A stretch of DNA of 64,000 nucleotides from Nematostella vectensis. Taxonomy: Eukaryota > Cnidaria > Anthozoa > Actiniaria > Edwardsiidae. This document shows, in pieces, positions 10,547 to 22,443 of the stretch. Position numbers and translations under genes: made by a program. Location: positions 12,720,460-12,784,459 of the forward strand of contig NC_064047.1 in the NCBI RefSeq assembly GCF_932526225.1. Direction: 5' to 3'. The notes beneath the pieces are model-generated. The model saw only the letters and a program-made list of their open reading frames with translations, was not told the origin of the DNA and did not search any database. The first letter of the stretch is position 1. Each line of letters opens with the position of its first letter.

Positions 10547-12535
10547 CTCAATGGACTCTTGAATAGGCTTCCTAGTTTGACCTTTTACTACCATCTCGAA
10601 GGTCTTTCTCATGTTCAACTCCATTCGGTTCTCCAGCGCCCAGCGCTTGATGTTGGTAACTTTCTCCAGCGATGAATCAATCGTGTCTGAGCCAGATATC
10701 AAAGGCGTACTTATTGTGATGTCATCCGCATATTTGATAAATAGAGAGTTGGCGCTAGCGTTCTGAATGTCATTTACCATGATAGAGAATAGCAACGGTC
10801 CTAGCACCGTTCCTTGGGGGACTCCTCTGCTGATTCCAAGGAAACTGGTAGCCATCCCATTAACCACAACTCGCTGCTTTCGATCGCACAGGAAGCTCAT
10901 TATCCACAATCTGTTACAAAACTAATTATTGTTTAATGGGGAAGTACTTATCAGACGATGATCTTTTTAGTCTCTATGCCTGTATTTATTACCTAAATTG
11001 GCCATGAAAGCGGTGTTTTTCAGCTAAATACTCCGAGGGATGGCTGCTTTTGCAAATGGAGACAGTCGGCACGATATATAGACAGTCTCTTTGGCAACAT
11101 CAAATGAATTTTATATTTTACAAAATTATAGTCTGCAAATATCCCAGCGCTCCTTCATTTAATTCAAATTAATTGAATAAAATATTCCAAATAGCGCACA
11201 GATATCCCAAAAGTATTTTCTGGGGACGTCAACATGTTTACTTCAAGCTCGAATAATTAATAGATTGAAAAACTTTCATTAGGGTATGCGAATAAAGAGA
11301 ATACATTTTAAGAAATCGATGATAAGCCTGACAAATTCCAATCGTTCCACTTCTGAGACAATCTGTTACAAAACTAATGGGACACTTTCCCTCCCCCTTC
11401 CTCAATGTTGGAGGGCAAATGATCACCTTGCTACTGCTTGTGTTTCGAGCTGAAAAATCGCCTCTAACCAATATTAATCGGGGGGAGAGGGTTGGCGGTT
11501 GTTCGTATGGGAAGTGTTCCACTTACTTTTGGTGAAGATTGCAGTTCTTGATGTAAGGGTTGATGTCGTATTTTGCCAGTTTATTACAGAGAATATGGTG
11601 AGGGACAGTGTCGAAGGCCTTGCTGAAATCAAATGACAAGGCTCTAACAAAATCTGCATCGTTGTCTAACTGCTTGAGCCAAAAATGTTGGCATTTGATC
11701 AGGGCCATTGTTGTGTTATGGTCTTTCTTGTAGGCAAATTGGTCGGGGCCAATTTCCGACTTAAGAGTGGAACAGAGTTCGTTTCTGACGCTTGACGATC
11801 CTAATGATGATATTAGTCAGTGAGATTGGTCTGAGTTGACTACAGTCTGTCAGAGGAGATTCCTTAGGGATGGGCGAGATGTTCGCTAACTTCCAAGCCA
11901 TTGGGACAGTTTGTTGTTGGAGTGAACAGTTAAAGATATTTGTGACAAAAGGTGCAAGATGGTGAGAAAAGTCGCGCCAGAGCCAGTACGGAAATTGATC
12001 AGGACCTGAGGCAGTTCGTTTCTATGTGATAAAAAAAACTCATTACATAGCTCTCACTCACTGTTGGGGTTCGGGTGCCTTCAGGTATCTCCAGGCGCAC
12101 AGGGACAACATATGCCTTATCAGTATTGGTGGCTTGAAAATGTGAGTTGATGATGTCGGGTGAAATCACCGATGATGATGATGATGCGCGTTCCCTGTGT
12201 CTTCCGGCCAGTTATTCTATTGGCTGTCTCCCACCATTCTTTTAAACCGCATTTGTGTTCCTTATGAACAGCTTTCACCTGATTACTCCGAATGAGAATG
12301 TTGATACACTCTTGGCGCCTCAGAATCTCAGCACGGGTTCCTTTATGCGCGATTCTGTTCCTGATGTTACAAAGGTGTTTAACCAGGGGGGACATGTAAG
12401 GTGGGTCTCTGGATGAGACTTTGACCCTAATGAGCGGAAAACATTCATTGAACATCGACCACAGGCTCGCATTTAGCAGCTCCACACTCTCCTCTAGGTT
12501 AGCAAGATTTTTAATAGGACTCCAGTCGAAAACAT
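10547..12535 (-). mobile_element. CR1/L2-like LINE fragment, interrupted (copy A)
   Basis: On the minus strand, about 12120-12535 encodes the region between endonuclease and RT, about 11545-12000 the RT start including [15 protein letters not shown] (first catalytic Asp), and 10547-10906 the RT palm with [14 protein letters not shown] and YADD. The 3' end is cut at a microsatellite. An inserted element (10907-11541) splits the RT between PYIKN and WIMSFL; removing it restores the codon boundary. Frameshifts are present. Non-LTR type is clear; the CR1/L2 clade is inferred. Confidence 0.85.
10907..11541. mobile_element. Composite insertion in the LINE, shortened form (copy A)
   Basis: It begins CAATCTGTTAC and ends AGATTG within a full 183-bp terminal unit (11359-11541). 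Only the first 19 bases or so of the left terminal unit remain, because unit A has lost about 1.1 kb present in unit B. The ends show inverted similarity (CAATCT.../...AGATTG). A possible CA duplication flanks it. Confidence 0.7.
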
Positions 12536-13182
12536 TTGTTTTTCCTGATCAAATAACTGAAATCCTCTGCTATCAAACCTCCCACTTTTGAGAAAATTAA
12601 TTTTACCTTTGATTTGATTTGTGCATTGTTTTTTTTGCCCCCAGTAACTCTATGCCTAAATTTAACCTCATGGTAGTGTAAAGTAATTTTTGTTTTTTTA
12701 ATCATGTAGTTTTCATTGTATGTATACCCCGAATTATTTACATTTATTACATTATGAGTAGCGACTGAAGGGATCAAAGCCGCAGTTCTTCTAGAAATAA
12801 TTGAGACAATTTTAAAGCAGAAACTTCATAGGATACCAGATTCACAATTTGTAAGCACCAGCGTTTTGCGACGAGTAGAATACATAGAAGCATACCATAA
12901 TAAACAAGTCTTTATTTATAATATTTCCTGATGGTGCAATTCAGTTGCAGATCTTTTCCTGAATGGTAGTTCTACAAAAGGTGGTTACGGGTTAGGTTTA
13001 TTCGAAAGATTAATAAGTCCAGCGTTTGTGACACTTCGATAATTTGTCCTATTTATATATAATTTTCGGCGAAGGGATTTTGATCCTTTCTGTAATTGAC
13101 AGAGAGTGTCTTTTTACACAAATCCAATCTTGATGGTGGAACTTTGGGCCCAGAATACTCTAGGAATCTTGATTTGGGGCAG
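12536..13182. other. Intron 2 remainder (copy A)
   Basis: AT-rich, near-identical to 42930-43565 in unit B. Short frames at 12511-12777 have no recognisable similarity. Nothing further identified. Confidence 0.5.
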
Positions 13183-13556
13183 GACTTTGTACGACCACAC
13201 AACAGCAGCAACAATTTGTACTAACCCTTTGGGTGACACACATATACACTGACTTTATTTGTTTGAGACATGATGAGGATAAGGAATTGTGCCTTCTTGA
13301 TAAAAAGAGTATTGGTTACTTATCTGGTGATGGTGTAACTCCGTTTGTAGGTCTTGAGCAGTCCGCCATCCTCAGCGGCAAAGGTCCAGAGTACCTCCGA
13401 GATCTCTTGGGAATCCTGAAGCCCGTGCAGCAAAGTCCCAAGAGTCGCTGGGTCAGATGTTTCTCAGCAAAGAGAGATGGCTGGGCTGCCAGGACCTTCC
13501 ACGAAAAATGCGACGGCAAAGCGCCGAACATCGTACTCTTAAGCGTTGGAGGAAGA
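13183..13556 (+). pseudogene. Copy A exon 3, truncated TLDc first half
   Basis: Starting after GGGGCAG in phase 1, the frame encodes a glutamine run, then the start of TLDc with [15 protein letters not shown] and [15 protein letters not shown]. After VGGRF it leaves the B sequence: the [10 protein letters not shown] segment and donor are deleted and the frame becomes [14 protein letters not shown] then stop. A CAA codon is missing from the Gln run compared with B. The weak pyrimidine tract before the acceptor leaves the exact start uncertain. Confidence 0.75.
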
Positions 13557-13587
13557 TTCTTACTACTTCTGTTATTTATTTCCTGTT

Positions 13588-14025
13588 ACATCGCAATACT
13601 GTAATTCAGATGCTTCCGAAAGCAGTTTCGTGTCTACATCGCAATACTGTAATTCAGATTCTTCCAAAAGCAGTTTCGTGTCTACATCGCAATACTGTAA
13701 TTCAGATTCTTCCGAAAGCAGTTTCGTGTCTACATCGCAATACTGTAATTCCGATTCTTCCGAAAGCAGTTTCGTGTCTACATCGCAATACTGTAATTCA
13801 GATTTTCCCCAAGGAAGTTTCGTGTCTACATCGCAATACTATAATTCAAATTCTTCCGAAAGCAGTTTTATGTCTACATTACAATACTGTAATTCCGATT
13901 CTTCCGAAAGCAGTTTCGTGTCTACATCGCAATACTGCAATTCCGATTCTTCCGAAAGCAGTTTTATGTCTACATCGCAATACTGTAACTCAGATTCTTC
14001 CGGAAGCAGTTTTATGTCTGAGTAT
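13588..14025 (+). repeat. 48-bp minisatellite (copy A, about 9 units)
   Basis: Unit of 48 bp containing CATCGCAATACTGTAATTC and TTCTTCCGAAAGCAG. Because 48 is divisible by 3, frames stay open and translate as 16-residue repeats (for example [14 protein letters not shown]). In copy B the array is longer and split by a hAT transposon. Confidence 0.93.
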
Positions 14026-14029
14026 CCAG

Positions 14030-15102
14030 AGTGAAGCCGGCAGAAGGAAGATCTTAGGACCCAAGTTTATTATTCTTTCGATAATCTTTCTAATAATCGT
14101 TTCATAATTTATCGTGTTTGGGGACAAACACAAGTTTGACAAGGGAGGTATGTTATAGGACGGTTTGTTATATTGTTTAGGTTATAGGTTATTGTCGTCT
14201 AGTATTTCATGTTACTATCTTGAAGTTTTATTTATCTTTCAAGGATAATTTAGATTTTGTTTACAATTGATGGTTTCCTAAGTCTAGATTTTAGCACGCC
14301 CGTGGACCCTCCGCATCGATGACCTTTTGGTGCGTCTAAATCCAGGGAGTGTACAGTTTCTTATACGTGGCGAAATCTCCGGTTTCTATTTGTTTTGGAA
14401 ATTTTGTTTGAACAGTTAAATTCTGTCTAAATTGTATGCCACCGCCCTCACTCCTTGGTTTAGACATCTCTACTTGTATCGTTATTTCAATTAGGCGAAA
14501 CTGTTGTAGACACGCGCTCTTTCAGCATGCGCAGTTAAGTTTTAAAAGTTGCTTAATCATTAGTGTTATTTTAGAGTTACCTTGACTTCATAGATTATTC
14601 TGTAAATACGCAGGGACGAGAAACCAACTCTGTGATTTCCCACGCCCTCACGCTTTTGTGTGATTGGTTCGTTTTGCCAAATTTTCTCCGTTTCCTCCTG
14701 AATTGTTTTACATTCAAGATTGTTTTACATATTTCCATTCATGTGGGACCACTACATGGGTATCTGTCTGGTCCAAGGGTATAAATATAGCGAGCCTAAT
14801 TCTGTACTTATGCTGCTGCTGTGGCCAAACATTTGGAAAGCATTGAAAAACGCCAGCCTTGCCTTCGTCTTCATCTCCGTCTAAAGGATCCCGGCTTGTG
14901 CCCCTAACATTAATTCATACAATGGGAAATAATTTTGATTATTTTTGCTTTCTATCTTATGTTAATTAATAGAATTTCGAATATTATTTTTTACCGTTGT
15001 TTTGACTGAAAATACAACTTTAAACTCCATTGAAGGGTTGTGGGTAAGGGATCAATTGTATCAAAGTTAAAATCGCAGAATTGCGTTCACAAAGTTTATG
15101 CC
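14030..15102. other. Non-coding stretch with TATA-like site (copy A)
   Basis: Matches 48920-49950 of unit B. A TATAAATA at 14780-14787 and an upstream ATTGG (inverted CCAAT) near 14662 form a promoter-like pair. In unit B this lies about 780 bp before the last TLDc exon; here that exon has been deleted. No coding similarity. The junction of the 1.7-kb deletion is at about 15064. Confidence 0.4.
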
Positions 15103-15273
15103 CAGTGCACACTATTGACATATCGACATTACGACATGGGCGCGCGCACTCTTATCTTCGACATAACGACATAAGATTAAAAAAACATGTTTTTTTTTAT
15201 GTCCTGATGTCCATGTTGTTATGACGGGCTAAACATAGTGCGCGCGCCCATGTCGTTATGTTGCTAGTGTGCA
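15103..15273. mobile_element. Foldback MITE, 171 bp (copy A)
   Basis: Arms of about 40 bp, beginning GTGCACACTA and reaching CATGGGCGCGCGCACT, are inverted at the right as AGTGCGCGCGCCCATG...GTGTGCA. The centre is poly-A/poly-T rich. Present in unit B at 51702-51873. Confidence 0.8.
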
Positions 15274-16026
15274 TTATTAAGCAACCACAAACTAGCTATG
15301 AAAACAGGACGACACAAAACCCCTGAACGAAAAACGTGCCCAATATGCTTGGTCAAAGTCGAGGACGAGGAACAGCACTGATAAAATGCCCGGCATATAA
15401 TGAATTAAAGGAACGAATAAATGTATGTTTTTTTAAAAATTCGCAACAAAACAGATTTGAAAGCGATTGCTCAGTTTGAACCAGGAGAGCGCGACAAAAG
15501 AAATAGCTCAATTTTTTTGGGAAGCAACAAAAATAAGGGATCTATAATGACATCGCTACAAAGTAAGATGATGAAAAACATCAGGAATAGGAGAACGACT
15601 TGAATACCTGCTGTCTTTTTTAATATGAATGTATTCGGCAAAACCCGTGAATTAAAGATGAAAAGGTGCCAAATAAAATTATTGAATTGGATCAGCATGA
15701 GGGGAGGGGGGTCTGTTCGCTTCTATCGTGTTCGATATGTGACAGCTGAGCTCGCGCGCCTTGCTTGACAGGAGGCGGAACAAAAAACCAGATTTGGCGT
15801 GTGATGAAAAACGAGAAACAAATGAGACATTTCTTGGAAAAGTAGATTGGACACCAGTTCGGGCAACAAAACAAAACTTTAAAGAGTAGCAATATTTGAT
15901 ACATGACTAGCTTGAATTGTAAAGACCGCCCCACGACACACTTGTAAACTTGCAATGCAACGGTGTTTTCGCGTTTTCTGTAAGCGTATATAAATTCGTG
16001 GATGAATAAAGTTGCATATCTGTACC
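15274..16026. other. Unit A-only spacer, no gene recognised
   Basis: About 690 bp (roughly 15345-16040) is absent from unit B. Short frames at 15421-15603 and 15692-15955 have no recognisable similarity. GTGACAGCTGAGCTCGC near 15740 resembles a sequence near 6822, hinting at a dispersed repeat. Confidence 0.45.
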
Positions 16027-17063
16027 CTGTTGTTGTGGTGGAGTGGCCTCTCTATAAAATTATACCACTTGTGAGGGTGGTTGTTGTGGTGGAGTGGCCT
16101 CTCTATAAAATTATACCACTTGTGAGGGTGGTTGTTGTGGTGGAGTAGCCTCTCTATAAAATTATACCACTTGTGAGGGTGGTTGTTGTGGTGGAGTGGC
16201 CTCTCTATAAAATTATATCACTTGTGAGGGTGGTTGTTGTGGTGGAGTGGCCTCTCTATAAAATTATACCACTTGTGAGGGTGGTTGTTGTGGTGGAGTG
16301 GCCTCTCTATAAAATTATACCACTTGTGAGGGTGGTTGTTGTGGTGGAGTAGCCTCTCTATAAAATTATACCACTTGTGAGGGTGGTTGTTGTGGTGGAG
16401 TGGCCTCTCTATAAAATTATACCACTTGTGAGGGTGGTTGTTGTGGTGGAGTGGCCTCTCTATAAAATTATACCACTTGTGAGGGTGGTTGTTGTGGTGG
16501 AGTGGCCTCTCTATAAAATTATACCACTTGTGAGGGTGGTTGTTGTGGTGGAGTGGCCCCTCTATAAAATTATACCACTTGTGAGGGTGGTTGTTGTGGT
16601 GGAGTAGCCTCTCTATAAAATTATACCACTTGTGAGGGTGGTTGTTGTGGTGGAGTGGCCTCTCTATAAAATTATACCACTTGTGAGGGTGGTTGTTGTG
16701 GTGGAGTAGCCTCTCTATAAAATTATACCACTTGTGAGGGTGGTTGTTGTGGTGGAGTGGCCTCTATAAAATTATACCACTTGTGAGGGTGGTTGTTGTT
16801 GTGAGGGTGGTTGTTGTGGTGGAGTGGCCTCTCTATAAAATTATACCACTTGTGAGGGTGGTTGTTGTGGTGGAGTGGCCTCTCTATAAAATTATACCAC
16901 TTGTGAGGGTGGTTGTTGTGGTGGAGTGGCCTCTCTATAAAATTATACCACTTGTGAGGCTGGTTGTTGTGGTGGAGTGGCCTCTCTATAAAATTATACC
17001 ACTTGTGAGGGTGGTTGTTGTGGTGGAGTGGCCTCTCTATAAAATTATACCACTTGTGAGGCT
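16027..17063 (+). repeat. 51-bp minisatellite (copy A, about 20 units)
   Basis: Highly uniform unit of 51 bp with GTGAGGGTGGTTGTTGTGG and CTCTCTATAAAATTATACC. As 51 is divisible by 3, the frames 16377-16607, 16744-17193 and the minus frame 16723-17076 stay open and give 17-residue repeats; they are not evidence of coding. Interruptions near 16766 and 16790 break periodicity. Confidence 0.95.
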
Positions 17064-17270
17064 GGTTAAGCGGCAATGTCGCCAGCTTACTTCCGGTAGA
17101 TTACGTAACTATCTCCAATCATTTGTAATGGTACGCGAAAAATATTACAAAATTGTAAAAGCAGTGTGCCTATTAGAAGTTTCTTTGAGGTGACTGATAA
17201 TTTAGAGCGGATGGTCTGTTAAATAGCGCGGATTCTAATAGATTCTTTCGTCCTGAGCTGGTGGAAATGC

Positions 17271-19344
17271 TGCTTTAACTAGACGAGTATTCCAGGGGAA
17301 TAGAATTATCGGTAATCTTTTTTTGGGGCAGTGAAATTTTCCAATGCTGCTTTTACTAGACGAGTATTCCAGGGGTATAGAATTATCGGCTATCGCTTTT
17401 CGGGGCAGTGAAATTTTCCAATGCTGCTTTAAGTAGACAAGTATTCCAGGGGCATAGAATTATCGGTTATCGTTTTTGGGGCAGTGAAATTTTCCAATGC
17501 TGCTTTAACTAGACGAGTATTCCAGGGGTATAGAATTATCGGCTATCGCTTTTTGGGGGCATTGAAATTTTCCAATGCTGCTTTAACTAGACGAGTATTC
17601 CAGGGGTATAGAATTATCGGTTATCGCTTTTTGGGGCAGTGAAATTTTCCAATGCTGCTATAACTATACAAGTATTCCAGGGGTATAGAATTATCGGCTA
17701 TTGCTTTTTGGGTCAGTGAAATTTTCCAATGCTGCTTTTAACTAGACGAGTATTCCAGGGGTATAGAATTATCGGCCATCGCTTTTTGGGGCAGTGAAAT
17801 TTTCCAATGCTGCTATAACTATACAAGTATTCCAGGGGTATAGAATTATCGGCTATCGCTTTTTGGGTCAGTGAAATTTTCCAATGCTGTTTTAACTAGA
17901 CGACTATTCCAGGGGTATAGAATTATCGGCTATTGCTTTTTGGGGCAGTGAAATTTTCCAATTCTGCTTTAACTAGACGAGTATTCCAGGGGTATAGAAT
18001 TATCGGTTATCGCTTTTTGGGGCAGTGAAATTTTCCAATGCTGCTATAACTATACAAGTATTCCAGGGGTATAGAATTATCGGCTATTGCTTTTTGGGGC
18101 AGTGAAATTTTCCAATGCTCCTTAACTAGACGAGTATTCCAGTGGTATAGAATTATCGGTTATCGCTTTTTGGGGCAGTGAAATTTTCCAATGCTGCTTT
18201 AAGTAGACAAGTATTCCAGGGGTATAGAATTATCGGCTATCGCTTTTTGGGGCAGTGAAATTTTCCAATGCTGCCTTAACTAGACGAGTATTCCAGGGGT
18301 ATAGAATTATCGGCTATCGCTTTTTGGGGCAGTGAAATTTTCCAATACTGCTTTAACTAGACAAGTATTCCAGGGGTATAGAATTATCGGCTATCGCTTT
18401 TTGGGGCAGTGAAATTTTCCAATGCTCCTTTAACTAGACGAGTATTCCAGGGGTATATAATTATCGGCTATCGCTTTTTGAGGCAGTGAAATTTTCCAAT
18501 GCTGCTTTAACTAGACGAGTATTCCAGGGGTATAGAATTATCGGTTATCGCTTTTTGGGGCAGTGAAATTTTCCAATGCTGCTTTAAGTAGACAAGTATT
18601 CCAGGGGTATAGAATTATCGGCTATCGCTTTTTGGGGCAGTGAAATTTTCCAATACTGCTTTAACTAGACAAGTATTCCAGGGGTAAAGAATTATCGGCT
18701 ATCGCTTTTTGGGGCAGTGAAATTTTCCAATGCTGCTTTAACTAGACGAGTATTCCAGGGGTATAGAATTATCGGCCATCGCTTTTTGGGGCAGTGAAAT
18801 TTTCCGATGCTGCTTTAACTAGACGAGTATTCCAGGGGTATAGAATTATCGGCTATCGCTTTTTGGGGCAGTGAAATTTTCCAATGCTGCTTTAACTAGA
18901 CGAGTATTCCAGGGGTATAGAATAATCGGCTATCGCTTTTTGGGGCAGTGAAATTTTCCAATGCTGCTATAACTATACAAGTATTCCAGGGGTATAGAAT
19001 TATCGGCTATCGCTTTTTGGGGCAGTGAAATTTTCCAATGCTGCTTTAACTAGACGAGTATTCCAGGGGTATAGAATTATCGGCTATCGCTTTTTGGGGC
19101 AGTGAAATTTTCCAATACTGCTTTAACTAGACAAGTATTCCAGGGGTAAAGAATTATCGGCTATCGCTTTTTGGGGCAGTGAAATTTTCCAATGCTGCTT
19201 TAACTATACAAGTATTCCAGGGGTATAGAATTATCGGCTATCGCTTTTTGGGGCAGTGAAATTTTCCAATGCTGCTTTAACTAGACGAGTATTCCAGGGG
19301 TATAGAATTATCGGCTATCGCTTTTTGGGGCAGTGAAATTTTCC
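17271..19344 (+). repeat. 77-bp satellite (copy A, about 27 units)
   Basis: Unit of 77 bp with GAGTATTCCAGGGGTATAG and CGCTTTTTGGGGCAGTGAAA. Some units carry the variant GCTATAACTATACAAG in place of GCTTTAACTAGACGAG. This variant recurs at several spacings and is not seen in the unit B array, so the two arrays evolved separately after duplication. Confidence 0.95.
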
Positions 19345-20555
19345 TGGAGCTCTGCCATCCCATGCACCCTCTGTTGTGCTATTACTTCATGCGCGAATGT
19401 TTATTCGGCTGAAATCTTTACCGTTTTTTTTTTTTTTTTGGTCAGAATGGCTTTGTTTTCTGAAAATTTTGCTCTTGCTTTTCTTATTTATGTTGGTATT
19501 TGTCAACCCCCCCACACTTTAAATATCAAAAAGTCTATCCCTTAACATAATATAAACACACATTTGCATTTTTCTAGAATAACCCGGTCATGCCTATCGT
19601 AAATAGGGACATTCGCTATAAATCACGACAAGTGTCCCAGTTTTGTAAATGATACTAATACTCAGACAATATAATTCACTGATTATCGAACCTGGCTAAT
19701 ATTTCTCGTACCTCATATCTTTAAACCCTAAGCATTTAAATACATCTTCTAGTGACTTTAAATAATACAACACACGCACATGAATATTGGCCCTTCTTAT
19801 CGCGCTGTTTTTGACACTAATGACTAATGAGAGAGAGTTTAAAAATTGAAATATCTCAAAAATTGCTTTGACCATCCACAATGTGCTATCACATTGTATT
19901 AACAATATAATTGTTTCCTTTGTTGATAACATTTATTATTTTATTCACATAAGTGCAAAGTAAACAACAATATCTATTTATGCTATCATATGTAACACCC
20001 GCCCCTACATACTCGCCAAAAAATTAATTGGCGTCCCGACAATATCCGTTACAATAACATTAACAATACTTATAACATGGTAACTATCGCGACCAGAGGA
20101 GCTTATTTCCTCAGCTATGCATAATACAGCTTGATAAAGAGTGGTCAGTTCTTACAAAAGCTCAGCACACCGTCTTTGATAAACTTGATAAAGTTAATAT
20201 CGCGACTTTAAAAAGACAATACGTCTCTGGAAAAAAAAATGTTCTGAACTAACAAACATAAAGTTCTTGCTGGCTGTTCCGTATCCTATTTCACCCTCCT
20301 ATTCGCCTTGGGTTTCTTTCGTTTGTTGCTGACGCCACCCTCAACATTAATGCTTGTAACACTTGAGAAATAATGATAACACCTGTTATTTCCTTGCTAT
20401 CTCTTCCGTTACTTTCAACCGTAGCTTTCATCCGTTACTTTCATCTTGCAAAATAACTTCAGGAAGTGTTGCTCACAGTTTTATTTGACGAGTTAGTATA
20501 CAAATGGTGCACTGTGGTAGTAGTGCGTTACTCCCTAGGGGGTCTGTAGCGCATA
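19345..20555. other. Sequence shared by A and B right of the satellite
   Basis: AT-rich. A TGTAACACCC at 19991 (54808 in B) resembles an LTR terminus, and a related TGTAACACCCGC occurs at 31688. Frame 19696-19932 has no recognisable similarity. A and B stop matching at about 20555/55370, the left edge of their private blocks. Confidence 0.45.
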
Positions 20556-21937
20556 TCGCTAATCGATCTAGGTTGCCGGACTTTTTTGTACCAGTCCATA
20601 TACCAATATTAATTTGCTGACAAGTCGAGGGAATGCAAAAATCTTCCTGATACAAATATCTGTCTATTTTTGCTTCCTATGGTTTAACAATAGCGCTACC
20701 ACGCGACCGTGTCACCGACAATAGGCCCGAAAACATAGACTACCTTAGAATGACGCGGATGAAAATAGTGTAAAACGCTAATTAGCCAATCACCGACTAG
20801 TAACTTCAATAAAAGATTCGTCCGACCTCTGATATATCAACGGGCCCGTGACTTCCTGTCACAATCCGCTAATCGAGCATACTTTACGAAGTCCTCATTA
20901 GCAACCTAGCGAAAAACAACTGACGAAGGTCTCTTCCATTAAGAGTCCGAAACCGGTCTTGTAAACGCTATAACCGCCCGCCGATTTTTTATCAAACGAT
21001 GACATCGGAAGGCACCTTAGACGAGATGAGCGAGCCCTCTCTCAGAAAAAGCCAGATTTAGCCAAAGTGCACTTTGAATTCTACGAGTTACAGTGGCGAT
21101 TCTCGGCAGCCTCAAATCTTCCTGTTTGATTTTAAGAAATCTATTAAAACAGGAGTGAGCTGTACTGCAGATATGTCCTAAATAACTCTAAGAAACTTAA
21201 CATGCACAAAGAAAGCGCTTATGTCAGGTCGAGCAACGCTCCTATAGACGTGAAACATTAAAGAACGACAAATTCCACCACAAAGACATATAATATGTCT
21301 CCTAAGGCTTTTGTCACCTCATAAACCACGTCTAGCGTATATCGTCCTCCGTAGATCCATTTCTGCGGCATATAACGCTCAAGCAAAAGTGTAATCTCAA
21401 AGACACTACGCACTTTATTTACTTCATCAAAAGTATATAAAAGGGCGAAAGATTCATTGATTTAAATATCTTCGATGTCCATAGCTTACTGAAACTTTTC
21501 AGTACACGCATTCTCTTCTCTTGCCACCCTCTTAGTTATAAGAAGGGTTTGTGTCTAGGGAGATGGCCTACGTCCGTTGAGAACAAATTCCTCACTTGCC
21601 ACCTTCTAAGCAGAAATCCGCAACTTATTCTAGAAACGGTTACGGGATTTCACAACATACATAACGGCGAGTGTTCAATTCACGGACAGGGAAAATGCGT
21701 TTTGAGGCAAACATGGCATCTAATAAACGAATCTTAACATTTTGTCATGAGGTTCCACCCGGCTAAACAGAATCTTTTAAAGATTCTTATAAAAAACTGG
21801 CAACTTATCACGGATCTCAGCCTCATACGGCTAGAATCTTTAATGAACCTATAGTCTCTTATAGAAAGGAGAAACCGCTTATAGACTTTTAAGTCAGAGC
21901 GACAATCTCCCATAAAGGACTAGGTATCAAAGCAGAT
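20556..21937. other. Unit A-only block, left part
   Basis: No coding similarity recognised. A TATATAAAAGGG at 21434-21445 and an AATAAA at 21722-21727 on the plus strand could frame a short transcription unit or the U3/R of an LTR. The frame 21549-21737 between them has no clear homology. An LTR of the neighbouring Gypsy element is possible but both borders were not found. Confidence 0.35.
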
Positions 21938-22195
21938 TTATTTACAATTGTGGCGGGTGTGGCTGTTGGCAATATTACACAACAATTCCCTGCCCTCATC
22001 GTGATGAATTCTGGATGGAAACCCGAACCGAGGTATTAAATCATCATAGATCTTCTTCGCCACCGTCGGGGCCGACTTGTTTCTTGTTGGGTAGGCCTGA
22101 CAGAATCTTGTTAAGTGGTCCACGAAAAGCAAGATGTACACATTTCCACGGGAACTTTTCTCTAGATGGAGGAAATCAATGGCAATAATCTCCAA
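21938..22195 (-). pseudogene. Gypsy integrase core fragment
   Basis: Shows MEIIAIDFLHLEKSS with the first catalytic Asp, FVDHLTRFCQAYP, and FGFPSRIHHDEGREL, the second acidic motif (usually HSDQG, here HHDEG). It ends before the third acidic residue. Confidence 0.82.
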
Positions 22196-22443
22196 GGGTG
22201 CAGCTCTTCATAAACTAGCGATTTTAATTTTGATGGGAGGACCAACTGTCTTTTTGTCTTTGTTTCTCGCCAAAGTGTTCCGTCGCCATGGTTATGGAGC
22301 CTACTCAGTTGCCTTAAGAGTACGTACTTCGCTGTCCCAAAACTTCCGGTTCTTAGGGGATGGATGCAGTCCTTTCAGCTTGTACTCCATGACTTTCTCG
22401 ATAACCGGGTCCTCTTGTTGGTGTTTTAGTATCTCATTTGGCG

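Larger units (their letters stand above)
8896..13556 (+). pseudogene. TRIM-like RING/B-box/coiled-coil gene with broken TLDc domain (copy A)
   Basis: Copy A of the tandem-duplicated gene. Exons 8896-9078 and 9576-10473 are intact and encode RING, two B-boxes and a coiled coil, as in copy B. The first TLDc exon starts at about 13183 but, relative to B, about 420 bp are deleted from about 13556, taking the FGGY part of the domain and the splice donor. The second TLDc exon is absent because of a separate deletion of about 1.7 kb at 15064. The frame runs on into a hydrophobic tail and stops within about 50 bases of the deletion. It could still yield a shortened TRIM protein, but the ancestral product cannot be made. 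Confidence 0.82.

Noticed and set aside
10907-11541. A spliceosomal intron on the minus strand inside the LINE RT (GTAAGT and TTTTGTAACAG-like borders)
   Set aside because: The unit B form has 183-bp direct terminal repeats with inverted ends, and the restored codons fit insertion of a mobile element better than an intron in a LINE.
16377-17193. Long frames on both strands with 17-residue repeats (VRVVVVVEWPLYKIIPL and complement)
   Set aside because: They arise from a 51-bp DNA repeat whose length is a multiple of 3; the same holds at 52100-52546. No start context, splice sites or domain.
13588-19344. CRISPR-like regular repeats
   Set aside because: Units are contiguous tandem repeats without unique spacers, in a eukaryotic intron-containing context, with no cas genes.
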